From Brevibacterium ihuae (GTDB lineage Bacteria > Actinomycetota > Actinomycetes > Actinomycetales > Brevibacteriaceae): a stretch of 64,000 nucleotides of DNA. Each line of letters starts with the position of its first letter. The first letter of the stretch is position 1. The stretch is from contig NZ_FXWZ01000002.1 of the NCBI RefSeq assembly GCF_900184225.1, positions 186,001 to 250,000 on the forward strand. Direction: 5' to 3'. Both the position numbers and the translations under genes were made by a program. Below the pieces are notes generated by a model that was not told where the DNA came from, did not search any database, and saw only the letters and a list, made by a program, of their open reading frames with translations. Below are positions 10,576-18,096 of this stretch, piece after piece.

Positions 10576-12018
10576 TCAGCCGCGAGCGGGGTACGAGGGG
10601 GTGTCGATGCCGGCCATGTCGGCGATGCAGCGGACGACCTGGCACGAGTAGCCGAACTCGTTGTCGTACCACACGTAGACGACCGCGCGGTCCCCGTCGA
10701 CGATCGTCGCGAGGCCGTCGACCACGCCGGCGCGCTTCGAGCCGACGAAGTCGGTCGAGACGACCTCGGGGGAGGCGATGTAGTCGACCTGGTTGCGCAG
10801 CGGCGAGTTCAGCGAGGTGTCGCGGAGGAAGCCGTTGAGCTCGTCGACGGTGGTCTCGCGCTCGAGGTTGAGGTTGAGGATCGCCATCGAGACGTTCGGG
10901 GTGGGCACCCGGATCGCATTGCCCGACAGCTTGCCGGCGAGCTCCGGGAGCGCCTTCGCGACGGCCTTCGCCGCACCGGTCTCGGTGAGGACCATGTTGA
11001 GGCCCGCGGCCCGGCCGCGGCGCTCGCCCTTGTGGAAGTTGTCGATGAGGTTCTGATCGTTGGTGAACGAGTGGACGGTCTCGACGTGGCCGTTCTTCAC
11101 GCCGAACTCGTCGTTGAGCACCTTGAGGACCGGGGTGATCGCGTTCGTCGTGCACGAGGCGGCCGACACGACGGTGTCCTCCGGGGTGATGTCGCCGTTG
11201 TTGACGCCGTAGACGATGTTCTTGACGTCGCCCTTGCCCGGAGCGGTGAGGAGCACCTTCGAGGCGCCCGGGCACGCGAGGTGCTTGCGGAGACCCTCCT
11301 CGTCGCGCCACTTGCCGGTGTTGTCGACGACGATCGCGTCGGTGATGCCGTACTGCGTGTAGTCCACCGAGGACGGGTCGTCGGAGTAGATCACCTGGAT
11401 GAGCACACCGTTGGCGCGGATGGTGTTGTTCTCCTGGTCGACGACGATGGTGCCGTCGAACTTGCCGTGCACCGAGTCGCGGCGCAGCAGGGAGGCGCGC
11501 TTGACGATGTCGTTGTCGCCGCCGCGGCGCACGACGACGGCGCGCAGGCGCACGCCGGTTCCCCCGGCGCGGTCGACGAGGATGCGGGCGAGCAGACGGC
11601 CGATCCGGCCGAAGCCGTAGAGGACGACGTCCCGCGGGGTCGGCTGCTCGTCGTCGGCGCCGCCGATCGCGTCGGCGAGCTGGGCGCGGAGGAACGCGGT
11701 GAGGTCGGTGTCGCCGGCCTCGCGGTAGTCCGCGGCGAGCCGACCGAGGTCGATCCGGCAGGATCCGAGGTTGAGGCTCTCGAGCTCATCGACGATCGCG
11801 CCGGTGACGGCGATGTCGAGATCGGTCCCGTCGAAGTGGCGCGCGTAGCGGTGCGCCTTGATGATGCCGTTGACCGACTTGTTCAACAGGCTGCGGCCGT
11901 ACACCGTGAGGAGCACGTCGTTGTTGCGGTAGAGGCGACCCACGACCGGGATCATCCTCTCTGCGGCGTCCTGCTTGGCCGCCCACTCCTGCATCTGTGC
12001 AGTGGTCTGATCAGTCAC
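10576..12018 (-). CDS. gap: Glyceraldehyde-3-phosphate dehydrogenase, long gluconeogenic-type (GapB-like)
   Basis: This is a long, 480-residue GAPDH. The first ~125 residues are a helical extension absent from ordinary 330-residue GAPDH. The Rossmann motif YGFGRIGRLLAR then follows, with the catalytic ASCTTNAI around residue 300 and the C-terminal WYDNEFGYS. The same architecture is known in Corynebacterium glutamicum GapB, which favours the gluconeogenic direction. Cotranscription with glpK fits triose-phosphate handling during growth on glycerol, but direction and cofactor are inferred. No second GAPDH is in this window. Confidence 0.92.
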   Translation of the reverse strand: MTDQTTAQMQEWAAKQDAAERMIPVVGRLYRNNDVLLTVYGRSLLNKSVNGIIKAHRYARHFDGTDLDIAVTGAIVDELESLNLGSCRIDLGRLAADYREAGDTDLTAFLRAQLADAIGGADDEQPTPRDVVLYGFGRIGRLLARILVDRAGGTGVRLRAVVVRRGGDNDIVKRASLLRRDSVHGKFDGTIVVDQENNTIRANGVLIQVIYSDDPSSVDYTQYGITDAIVVDNTGKWRDEEGLRKHLACPGASKVLLTAPGKGDVKNIVYGVNNGDITPEDTVVSAASCTTNAITPVLKVLNDEFGVKNGHVETVHSFTNDQNLIDNFHKGERRGRAAGLNMVLTETGAAKAVAKALPELAGKLSGNAIRVPTPNVSMAILNLNLERETTVDELNGFLRDTSLNSPLRNQVDYIASPEVVSTDFVGSKRAGVVDGLATIVDGDRAVVYVWYDNEFGYSCQVVRCIADMAGIDTPSYPARG

Positions 12019-12112
12019 CAGTCGGTCCCTTCAACGTCGAACAGTGGTCTGCGGTCCGATTCTATCCGGGCGGACCGGCTGCGGCGCCACCGCCTCGCGG
12101 CACCGCCGGGGC

Positions 12113-12424
12113 TCAGTCGCCGATGCTCAGCGCGGGGACGAACTCGAGGAGCTCGGAAGCGGTGGCGACGGGGGCGGGTCGGTCCCCGGACCCCGCATGG
12201 GAGCGGGAGAACGCGCGGGAGGACTTCCAGTTCTCGTAGGCGTCCTCGCTCTCCCACTCGGTGAGCACGAACCAGCGGTCCGAGCCATCGGTGGGCTTGA
12301 GGAGCTGGAACCGCACGAACCCCTCGAGATCGGGCAGGCGGCCGATCGCCGGCTCGAAGCGCGCGACGATCTCGTCGCCGGTCTCGGCGGGGACCGTGAG
12401 GGCATTGATCTTGATGACAGTCAT
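12113..12424 (-). CDS. MhuD-like haem-degrading monooxygenase (ABM family)
   Basis: A 103-residue ferredoxin-like (ABM fold) protein closely resembling mycobacterial MhuD over its whole length. Shared features are the opening VIKINAL, a WESEDAYENW segment and the ending PVATASELLEF. The haem-contacting residues of MhuD have counterparts here: Asn7, Trp66 and the axial His at 76. MhuD opens haem without releasing CO, so iron release from haem is the likely role, in the cytoplasm. GGAAGGA precedes the ATG. It follows the fructosamine-kinase-like gene by 19 bases and is the last gene of a four-gene operon. A general antibiotic-monooxygenase role is the fallback. Confidence 0.8.
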   Translation of the reverse strand: MTVIKINALTVPAETGDEIVARFEPAIGRLPDLEGFVRFQLLKPTDGSDRWFVLTEWESEDAYENWKSSRAFSRSHAGSGDRPAPVATASELLEFVPALSIGD

Positions 12425-12443
12425 GGCACCGTCCTTCCGTCTC

Positions 12444-13187
12444 TCAAGCGTAGCGCGCGGCGAGCGCCTCGGCCGACGCGAGGTAGCCGCCGCCGAACAG
12501 CACGGCGTGGGCGGTGACCCCGAACAGCTGATGGAGCCCGATGCGGGTCCGCCAGTCCGCACCGATGTCCGCTGTCCCGTAGGCGTCCTCCCAGGCGCCG
12601 AGCACGGTCTCGAGGTGCGGGGCGCCGAACAGGGACAGCATCGCGAGGTCGACGAGCGGGTGGCCGGCGATCGCCGCCGGGTCGATGAGGGTGCCGCCGG
12701 AGGCGGTGAAGAGCAGATTGCCCGCCCACAGATCGCCGTGGAGCCGGGCCGCCGGCGCATCGTCGTCGAGGTCTCCGGAGGCGAGCCGGTCGATGACCCG
12801 GCGCAGCACCGGGGAATCGGCGGGCAGCCGGTCGACGAGGTCGGCCAGGCGCACCGCGGTCGCCTCGCCCATCGAGGTGCTCACCGCGGTGGCGACGGGC
12901 AGCGGGTCGCTCAGCGGGCCGAAGCGGTACTGCTCGACCCCCGGGGGCAGGGTGCCGTGGGCGGGGCAGGGCGAGCGGTGGAGCGCCGCGAGCGCGGCGC
13001 CGAACTCCGCCGCCGCGTCCCGTGTGGGCGGCACCGCGGTGAGCCGTTCGAGGACGAGGGCCTCCGGCGACACCGAGAGCACCTCGACGACGGGGACGGT
13101 TCCGGTCTCGGCGAGCCAGGCGAGCCCGGCGGCCTCGGTGGGGAAGAGGTCGGCGGGGGCGCCGGCGGCGGACTTGCGGAACGTCAT
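12444..13187 (-). CDS. Fructosamine/ketosamine-3-kinase family protein
   Basis: This 247-residue member of the fructosamine-3-kinase family has an aminoglycoside-phosphotransferase-like fold. Family members phosphorylate sugar adducts on proteins or small amines so that they decompose (deglycation). The catalytic loop RLHGDLWAGNLLF and the metal-binding LIDPAAIAGHPLVDLAM segment are intact, and VLERL marks the hinge region. It overlaps the upstream glycosylase gene by four bases (ATGA), indicating translational coupling. An aminoglycoside-like kinase activity is unlikely given the HGDLWAGN signature. Substrate not determinable. Confidence 0.85.
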   Translation of the reverse strand: MTFRKSAAGAPADLFPTEAAGLAWLAETGTVPVVEVLSVSPEALVLERLTAVPPTRDAAAEFGAALAALHRSPCPAHGTLPPGVEQYRFGPLSDPLPVATAVSTSMGEATAVRLADLVDRLPADSPVLRRVIDRLASGDLDDDAPAARLHGDLWAGNLLFTASGGTLIDPAAIAGHPLVDLAMLSLFGAPHLETVLGAWEDAYGTADIGADWRTRIGLHQLFGVTAHAVLFGGGYLASAEALAARYA

Positions 13188-13807
13188 CGCGGAGCCTTCC
13201 GGCGGCCGGGGACGAACGCCGACACCGTCGGATCGCCCGGGATGCTGAAGCGCCACGGGAACGCGGCGGGATCGGCGCCCGGACCGCTCACCCCGACACG
13301 GGGGCCGGTGACGTGCGCGGGAGGGCGGGCGGCCGGCGCGAAGGACCATTCGCCGCCGAACAGGTCGGCTCCGTCCGTGGTCGCGTCCGCCCCGAACGCC
13401 TGGGCGACGCAGCCCGGTCCGCGGGCGAGGTCGCGCTCGCGGAGGGGAGTGCGGCGCCGGACCGCGCGGCGTTCGCGGACGAGCGCGTGCCCCGCGGTGA
13501 CCTCGCCGGCGCGGAGGAGCAGTCCGGTGGGGGCGCCCGCCGCTTCGCACACGATGTTGAGCGAGAAGTGCATGCCGTAGATGAAGTAACAGTAGAGGTG
13601 GCCGGGCGGGCCGAACATCGTGGCGTTGCGGCGGGTGCGGCCGCGGTAGGCGTGGGAGGCCGGATCGATCCGGCCGTCGTAGGCCTCGACCTCGGTGATC
13701 CGGATCGCGACCGGCTCGACCCCGGGCAGGTGCCGGGTGAGCACCCCGTCGAGCACCGCGGGTGCGACGTCGAGGACGGGGCGATCGAAGAACGATCGGT
13801 CGAGCAC
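13184..13807 (-). CDS. 3-methyladenine DNA glycosylase (AAG/MPG family)
   Basis: A base-excision repair enzyme of the alkyladenine glycosylase fold that removes alkylated and deaminated purines from DNA. The 207-residue length is typical. The TEVEAY segment with the catalytic Glu is near residue 39, RTRRNATMFGPPGHLYCYFIYGMHF forms the conserved core in two stretches, and LARGPGCVAQAFG is near 150. The GTG start at 13807 lies five bases after the YihY-like gene stop. It is the second gene of an operon that ends with the deglycation and haem enzymes, an unusual set of damage-related functions. Confidence 0.9.
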   Translation of the reverse strand: MLDRSFFDRPVLDVAPAVLDGVLTRHLPGVEPVAIRITEVEAYDGRIDPASHAYRGRTRRNATMFGPPGHLYCYFIYGMHFSLNIVCEAAGAPTGLLLRAGEVTAGHALVRERRAVRRRTPLRERDLARGPGCVAQAFGADATTDGADLFGGEWSFAPAARPPAHVTGPRVGVSGPGADPAAFPWRFSIPGDPTVSAFVPGRRKAPR

Positions 13808-13812
13808 CGGCC

Positions 13813-14856
13813 TCAGGCCTCCTCGTCGTCGCCGAACCGCTTGAAGCCGAGGATGGTGAGGGCGATGATGCCGGATGCGGTCGCGAGCGCCATGACCGAC
13901 GACCCGAGGTCCGAGTCCTTCTTCTCCTCGTACTTCCGGGGCGCGGAGGGGATCTCGGAGAAGATCGGCTGGTCGTCGGCGGTGCCCATCCAGGCGGCGA
14001 CGACGAGGATGATCCGGGCGAAGACGTTCATCGAGAGCATGATCGCGATGACCGGGCCGAACAGCGCGGCGGTCGGCGAGCCGGAGAACAGGTCGATGAG
14101 CACGGTGGCGAGGTTGAGGAGGGCGGTGAGGGCGATCGCACCCATGAGGGAGCCGAGCATCCGGGTCCGCTTGGTGATCGGGGTGATCGGGATCATCGTG
14201 AAGATGAACATGAAGATCAGCCATGACATCGCGAGCGTGATGATGATCGGGGTGATGGTGAGCACCGGGGTGACCCAGTCGGGCAGGCCGAGCCACGACA
14301 CGATCGTCGTCTGCAGGCCGGTTCCGACGACGGTGAGCGCGAGGGTGATCGCGACGCCGACGAGGATGCCGAGCAGGGTGACGGTGTTGTTCACCGTGCG
14401 GATGATGAAGTTCTCCTTGGGCTTCGCGCCCATCTCGCTGCGGAGCTGGGCGCGGATCGCGTCCTTGAGGTTGCCGATGAATCCCTGCGCGGTGTAGAGC
14501 GCCGACAGCACACCGATGATGCCGACCGTCTGCCAGTTGTCGAGGAAGTTCCGGAGCATCTCGACGAGCGCGTCCTGACCCGGCGCGGCCTCCTCGAGGT
14601 ATCCGACGATGACGTCGACCCACTCCGGCCGGATGACGTCGAGGACGAAGCCGAGGGCGGCGAACGCGAACATCAGCGTCGGGATGAGCGCGAGGACGAG
14701 GAAGTAGGTGATCGCCGCGCCGAACTGGTTGCCGAGCCGGAGGTTGAACCGCTGCACGGTCGCCATGAGGTGCTGGACCGCTGGGCGGCGCATGAATGAC
14801 TTCGCGGACTGCGCGGCGGAATTCGAGTTCGTCAGGAGGCGTTCACTGGATTCCAT
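13813..14856 (-). CDS. YihY/BrkB family inner-membrane protein
   Basis: A 347-residue integral membrane protein of the YihY/BrkB family (older name: putative ribonuclease BN). It has about six hydrophobic segments between residues 45 and 330 and the family signatures LGNQFGAAITYF, YTAQGFIGNLKDAI and PRKYEEKK. The biochemical role is not established. The ATG at 14856 was chosen as the first start in line with family N-termini. It heads an operon with mpg, the ketosamine-kinase-like gene and the MhuD-like gene, and is divergent from DedA across 172 bases. Confidence 0.85.
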   Translation of the reverse strand: MESSERLLTNSNSAAQSAKSFMRRPAVQHLMATVQRFNLRLGNQFGAAITYFLVLALIPTLMFAFAALGFVLDVIRPEWVDVIVGYLEEAAPGQDALVEMLRNFLDNWQTVGIIGVLSALYTAQGFIGNLKDAIRAQLRSEMGAKPKENFIIRTVNNTVTLLGILVGVAITLALTVVGTGLQTTIVSWLGLPDWVTPVLTITPIIITLAMSWLIFMFIFTMIPITPITKRTRMLGSLMGAIALTALLNLATVLIDLFSGSPTAALFGPVIAIMLSMNVFARIILVVAAWMGTADDQPIFSEIPSAPRKYEEKKDSDLGSSVMALATASGIIALTILGFKRFGDDEEA

Positions 14857-15028
14857 GGCCGAGGCGTTCCTTACGTCTGCGAGCGGGCGGGTCTGGCGTA
14901 TCGACTGTACTTCACCGTCGACTCTAGTCGCACCGGCGGCCGCGCCGACCGAGGCCCGGGGGAGCGGTCCGGCGGCGCACCCGTCCCGGTCCCGGAAACG
15001 TTTAGGTGCGCCCGATAGCCTGGAGACC

Positions 15029-15730
15029 ATGACTGCAGACGTGACGACGATCGTGGCCGCCGGGTCCGGACAGGCGCTCACCGGATTCACCGGCTGGGTG
15101 GTCTCGGTGATGGAGAGCCTCGGCGCGGTGGGCGTGGGCCTCATGGTGGCGCTCGAGAACATCTTCCCCCCGATCCCCAGCGAGATCATCCTGCCGCTCG
15201 CCGGCTTCACCGCCTCCCAGGGATCGATGAGCCTGTTCGCCGCGATCGTGTGGGCGACGGTCGGCTCGCTCGTCGGCGCGATCGCGCTCTACTGCATCGG
15301 CTATGTGTTCGGCCTCGACCGGCTGCGCCGGTGGGCGTCGAAGATCCCGCTAGTCGACATCGACGACATCGACAAGACCGTGGCATGGTTCCACCGCCAC
15401 GGGCAGGCGGCGGTGTTCTTCGGACGCATGGTTCCGATATTCCGCTCCTTCATCTCCATCCCCGCCGGCGTGGAGAAGATGAACATCTGGCTGTTCATGG
15501 CGCTCACCACGGCCGGCAGCGCGATCTGGAACACGATCTTCGTCGTCGCCGGCTACCTGCTCGGCGAGAACTGGCACGTGGTGGAGAACTACGCGGGGGT
15601 CTTCCAGAAGATCGTCATCGCCGTCGTCCTCATCGCCGTGGTGTGGTGGGTGATCCGCCGTATCCGCCGCAACCGGAGGGAGAAGCACCTCACCGAGCAG
15701 ATCGAGGCCGAGGACCCTGGGGCGCGCTGA
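15029..15730 (+). CDS. DedA family membrane protein
   Basis: This 233-residue protein belongs to the DedA/SNARE-associated superfamily, whose members include undecaprenyl-phosphate and phospholipid flippases. The hallmarks are ENIFPPIPSEIILPLAG near residue 44 and the FFGRMVPIFRSFISIPAG segment near 130, with four to five membrane segments and a basic C-terminal tail after residue 205. The ATG at 15029 has a weak TGGAG site seven bases upstream. Lipid-carrier recycling is the best family-level guess. It precedes the accessory phospholipase cassette. Confidence 0.88.
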   Translation: MTADVTTIVAAGSGQALTGFTGWVVSVMESLGAVGVGLMVALENIFPPIPSEIILPLAGFTASQGSMSLFAAIVWATVGSLVGAIALYCIGYVFGLDRLRRWASKIPLVDIDDIDKTVAWFHRHGQAAVFFGRMVPIFRSFISIPAGVEKMNIWLFMALTTAGSAIWNTIFVVAGYLLGENWHVVENYAGVFQKIVIAVVLIAVVWWVIRRIRRNRREKHLTEQIEAEDPGAR

Positions 15731-15770
15731 GCGGGATCGGGCCGAGGTCAGCGAGGATCGGGGACGGACG

Positions 15771-16220
15771 ATGAACACGCAGCGCTTCAAGGCGGTCGCA
15801 GGGTACGCCGCCCTGCTGGTCTCAGCGGTGGGCTACCTCGTGTGCAGAGTCGTGCTGGTCGGGTATATGGAGTCCGGAGTCGGCGTCGTGGAGACGGTAC
15901 CGATCGGGATCGCTCTGGGAGTCCTCGCCGTGGCGGCGGGAGCCGTGGGAGCGTGGTTGCTCGTCCCGGAACGGCGATTGGCGGTCGTTCTCGGTCTGGG
16001 GTTCCTCCTCGTCGCGGGGCCCACTCTGCTCGGTGCGATCGTGAACCTCACCGATTTCCTGTCAGCGACCGGATACAACGCCTTCGGTGCGCTCAACATC
16101 ATGGTCGGCAACAGCGTCCTGCCGTTCGGAGCGGTCCTCGCGCTGCTGATCGCAGGGTGGTCCGCGGTCCGGCAGCTGCGGCGGCGGGGCCGGCAACAGC
16201 CCTCACGTGCTCCGCACTGA
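15771..16220 (+). CDS. Small four-helix membrane protein, copy A
   Basis: I do not recognise this 149-residue protein. Four hydrophobic segments are visible at roughly 7-31, 42-64, 69-91 and 108-133, with the conserved core WLLVPERRLAVVLGLGFLL between helices 2 and 3 and a basic C-terminus. The start has GGACGGACG upstream. It is a close paralogue of the gene at 17561-18010: same length, long identical stretches also at DNA level. The two copies bracket the putative phospholipase gene. A role as membrane partner or immunity protein is speculation based on position. Confidence 0.75.
   Translation: MNTQRFKAVAGYAALLVSAVGYLVCRVVLVGYMESGVGVVETVPIGIALGVLAVAAGAVGAWLLVPERRLAVVLGLGFLLVAGPTLLGAIVNLTDFLSATGYNAFGALNIMVGNSVLPFGAVLALLIAGWSAVRQLRRRGRQQPSRAPH
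15801..16180 (+). repeat. Direct repeat, left copy (paralogous membrane gene)
   Basis: This 380-bp segment aligns with 17591-17970 at a constant offset of 1790 bp, with several identical runs of 20 bases or more and small compensating indels near the centre. Recombination between the copies would delete the phospholipase gene and leave one hybrid membrane gene. Confidence 0.8.
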
Positions 16221-16438
16221 CGGCACGGGCACGGAGGAGCACTGAGTGATAGAGGTCGGTCAATCAGCCCGCGCAGAATCGAAAGACCTTTCCCGGCAGG
16301 ATAGGCCCAGCACTCTGACCCACCCGGCGGATCGAGGGTGCGACATCTTTGATTCCATTGCCGTGAAAAGCGATTTCACGCTATATGCTTCGGTCAGCGG
16401 CATCGCCGCAACTCACCACCGAATAGAAAACTGGTTCA
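16221..16438. other. Lower-GC regulatory gap before the phospholipase gene
   Basis: The 218 bases upstream of the putative phospholipase are visibly AT-richer than the surroundings. They hold the promoter described separately and a weak 68-codon open frame from GTG 16246 that I do not call a gene. A GGAGGAG lies before that frame, so a short peptide cannot be excluded. Confidence 0.4.
16358..16387 (+). promoter_or_regulatory. Candidate promoter with operator-like inverted repeat
   Basis: A -35-like TTGCCG (16358-16363) and a -10-like TATATG (16382-16387) are 18 bp apart. Between them lies a perfect 7-bp inverted repeat, CGTGAAA with TTTCACG (16362-16380, 5-bp spacer). A repressor bound there would block the promoter of the phospholipase gene 50 bases downstream. 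Confidence 0.5.
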
Positions 16439-17564
16439 ATGATGAAGCCTAGGTCTATAACCGCGCTCGGGCTCTTAGCCATCGGCAGTCTGATTCTTGC
16501 AGATGCCGTCGCTACCCCCCCCAGCTGCGGCCGCGGAAGACGTCGAAGTCTCGAGCAATGTTGCTCCTGAGGAGGAAGCAGCCAGCGTAGCTGAAGCGCT
16601 CGAAGCTGCAGAGGAATCCACGGGGATCAATGAGGTGCCCACCATCGCTTCTTACGAGGTCCGATTTACCGATGAGGGCCAAATTGATTCTGGTCAGCGG
16701 CTGGTATCGGAATTTCCTCTTCCGGAGAACTGTGTCAGCAGCGCAGCTGCGGAAAGTCTTCAATGTGATGGTGTCGACGTCATGATCGAGCCTGTGGCAC
16801 TCACTGTGTCCGGGGACTCCGTACCCATTACTGCTGCTGTCACGGATGCCGGCATCGTTGTCACCACTCACCCGCTGAACGCTGAGACGGCCCACATCCT
16901 CACGATGTACGTGGGCGCTTCCAAGGATGCCGATCTGCTGCCGATCGCGGCCGATGCCTTTGCGTGGATGCTTGCCGCAGAAGGATCGCAGAGCGGGAGT
17001 GACGCACCCGTCACCGACGAGGAGGAAAGTGAGTGGACCGAAGAGGATTCGGATGCTGAAGCTCCACCCGACGAACTCGGCGAGGAATGGGTGCCTGCTG
17101 ATGGCGAGTTCGACGAGTCGGCCGGGGAACCCACTCAGCCTCCGCTGATCGCGTATGGATCCTTCACCCGACCCAAGCAGGTCAAGGTCCCGAGCAATTA
17201 CGTCTACTGCTCCGTCTGGGTCACCTCACGGTGCAGGCCTAAAGCTTTGCATGACTACTGCACATGGTCCCCGGACAGCTTCTCTTATACCGCTACGCGT
17301 GGTGCAGTCCCGGTCAGAGCTAGTTTCAAGGGACCATGCGCTCGGCATGACTTGTCGATCGACTCCATCCGGAAGAAGAAGATCTCGCTGTCCTCGAAGC
17401 GGTCTCAACGTGCGAAGGCAGACACACGATTCAAATCTCATCTGCGCCAGAACTGTGCGTACAGTCTTTACAAGACCAAGGCCGGCCGCGTGAAATGCTA
17501 CGACCGCGCAGCGCTCTACTACTCGATCGTGTCTGATAAGGCCAGAACATGGGATGGAAAGTGA
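16439..17564 (+). pseudogene. Secreted prokaryotic phospholipase A2-like protein, frame-split at a C8 tract (phase variable or frameshifted)
   Basis: Two frames make one protein. From ATG 16439/16442 a signal peptide is encoded: basic MKPR, hydrophobic ALGLLAIGSLILA, then ADAVA. That frame stops soon after the run of eight Cs at 16515-16522. The main frame, open from TTG 16497 to 17564, continues the same protein if the run has seven Cs, giving 373 residues. The N-terminal two thirds is acidic and unrecognised. The last ~110 residues match the secreted bacterial phospholipase A2 pattern: CTWSPD, then PCARHDLSID with the His-Asp pair at codons 17346-17351, then RFKSHLRQNC and a late ALYYSIV helix. 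It would hydrolyse phospholipids outside the cell. The region has lower GC and a rare TTA codon in the signal peptide, suggesting transfer. Its stop overlaps the next gene (GTGA). Confidence 0.7.
16515..16522 (+). repeat. C8 homopolymer at the frame switch point
   Basis: Eight consecutive Cs directly after the signal-peptide codons. Loss of one C fuses the signal peptide to the phospholipase frame; eight leaves them out of frame. Confidence 0.85.
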
Positions 17565-18010
17565 GCGCCCGACGATCGACGGTGATCGCCGGGTACGCCG
17601 TCCTGCTGGTCTCAGCGGTGGGCTACCTCGTGTGCCGCAGTGTCCTGGTCGGCTTCATGGACGGCGGCGTCGATGTCGTGCCGAGCCTGGTGCAAGGAAT
17701 CTCATCGGGGACCCTCGCCGTGGTTGCGGGAGCCGTGGGAGCGTGGCTGCTCGTCCCGGAACGGCGGCTGGCGGTCGTTCTCGGTCTGGGGTTCCTCCTC
17801 ACAGCGGGCCCCACGCTGGTCGGGGCCATCTTCGATCTCAGTGATTTCCTCGCGGGCGGGTACAACGCGATCGGTACGATCATCCTCATCATGATCGGCA
17901 ACAGCGTCCTGCCGTTCGGAGCGGTCCTCGCGCTGCTGATCGCAGTGTGGTCCGCAGTCCGGCAGCTGCGTGCGCGACGCGCCCCTCGCACTCCGCCACC
18001 ACCGAGCTGA
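17561..18010 (+). CDS. Small four-helix membrane protein, copy B
   Basis: Paralogue of copy A, also 149 residues when started at GTG 17561. That start aligns exactly with the copy A start and overlaps the phospholipase stop as GTGA; an ATG at 17549 would add four residues. It has four hydrophobic segments and the same WLLVPERRLAVVLGLGFLL core. Translational coupling to the phospholipase suggests a functional link, for example protection of the producer membrane or help in export, but nothing in the sequence proves it. The gene ends before a strong shared terminator. Confidence 0.75.
   Translation: MSARRSTVIAGYAVLLVSAVGYLVCRSVLVGFMDGGVDVVPSLVQGISSGTLAVVAGAVGAWLLVPERRLAVVLGLGFLLTAGPTLVGAIFDLSDFLAGGYNAIGTIILIMIGNSVLPFGAVLALLIAVWSAVRQLRARRAPRTPPPPS
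17591..17970 (+). repeat. Direct repeat, right copy (paralogous membrane gene)
   Basis: Partner of the 15801-16180 repeat in direct orientation at a 1790-bp offset. Confidence 0.8.
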
Positions 18011-18028
18011 CGGGACCGGTTCGACGCA

Positions 18029-18063
18029 CGCGGGGCCCGGCACCGGGAGTGCCGGGCCCCGCG
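18029..18063. terminator. Perfect 15-bp stem, bidirectional terminator
   Basis: A perfect 15-bp GC-rich inverted repeat (18029-18043 with 18049-18063, loop CGGGA) lies between the convergent membrane-protein gene and the reductase gene. A shared terminator is the natural reading. Confidence 0.8.
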
Positions 18064-18096
18064 CTGAGCGCGCGGGTCAGGTGATGAGCGCGCGGC

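Noticed and set aside
16246..16452. 68-codon open frame before the phospholipase gene, preceded by GGAGGAG
   Set aside because: No recognisable motif, it overlaps the promoter and operator-like repeat, and it ends inside the signal-peptide start region. A short peptide remains possible but unsupported.
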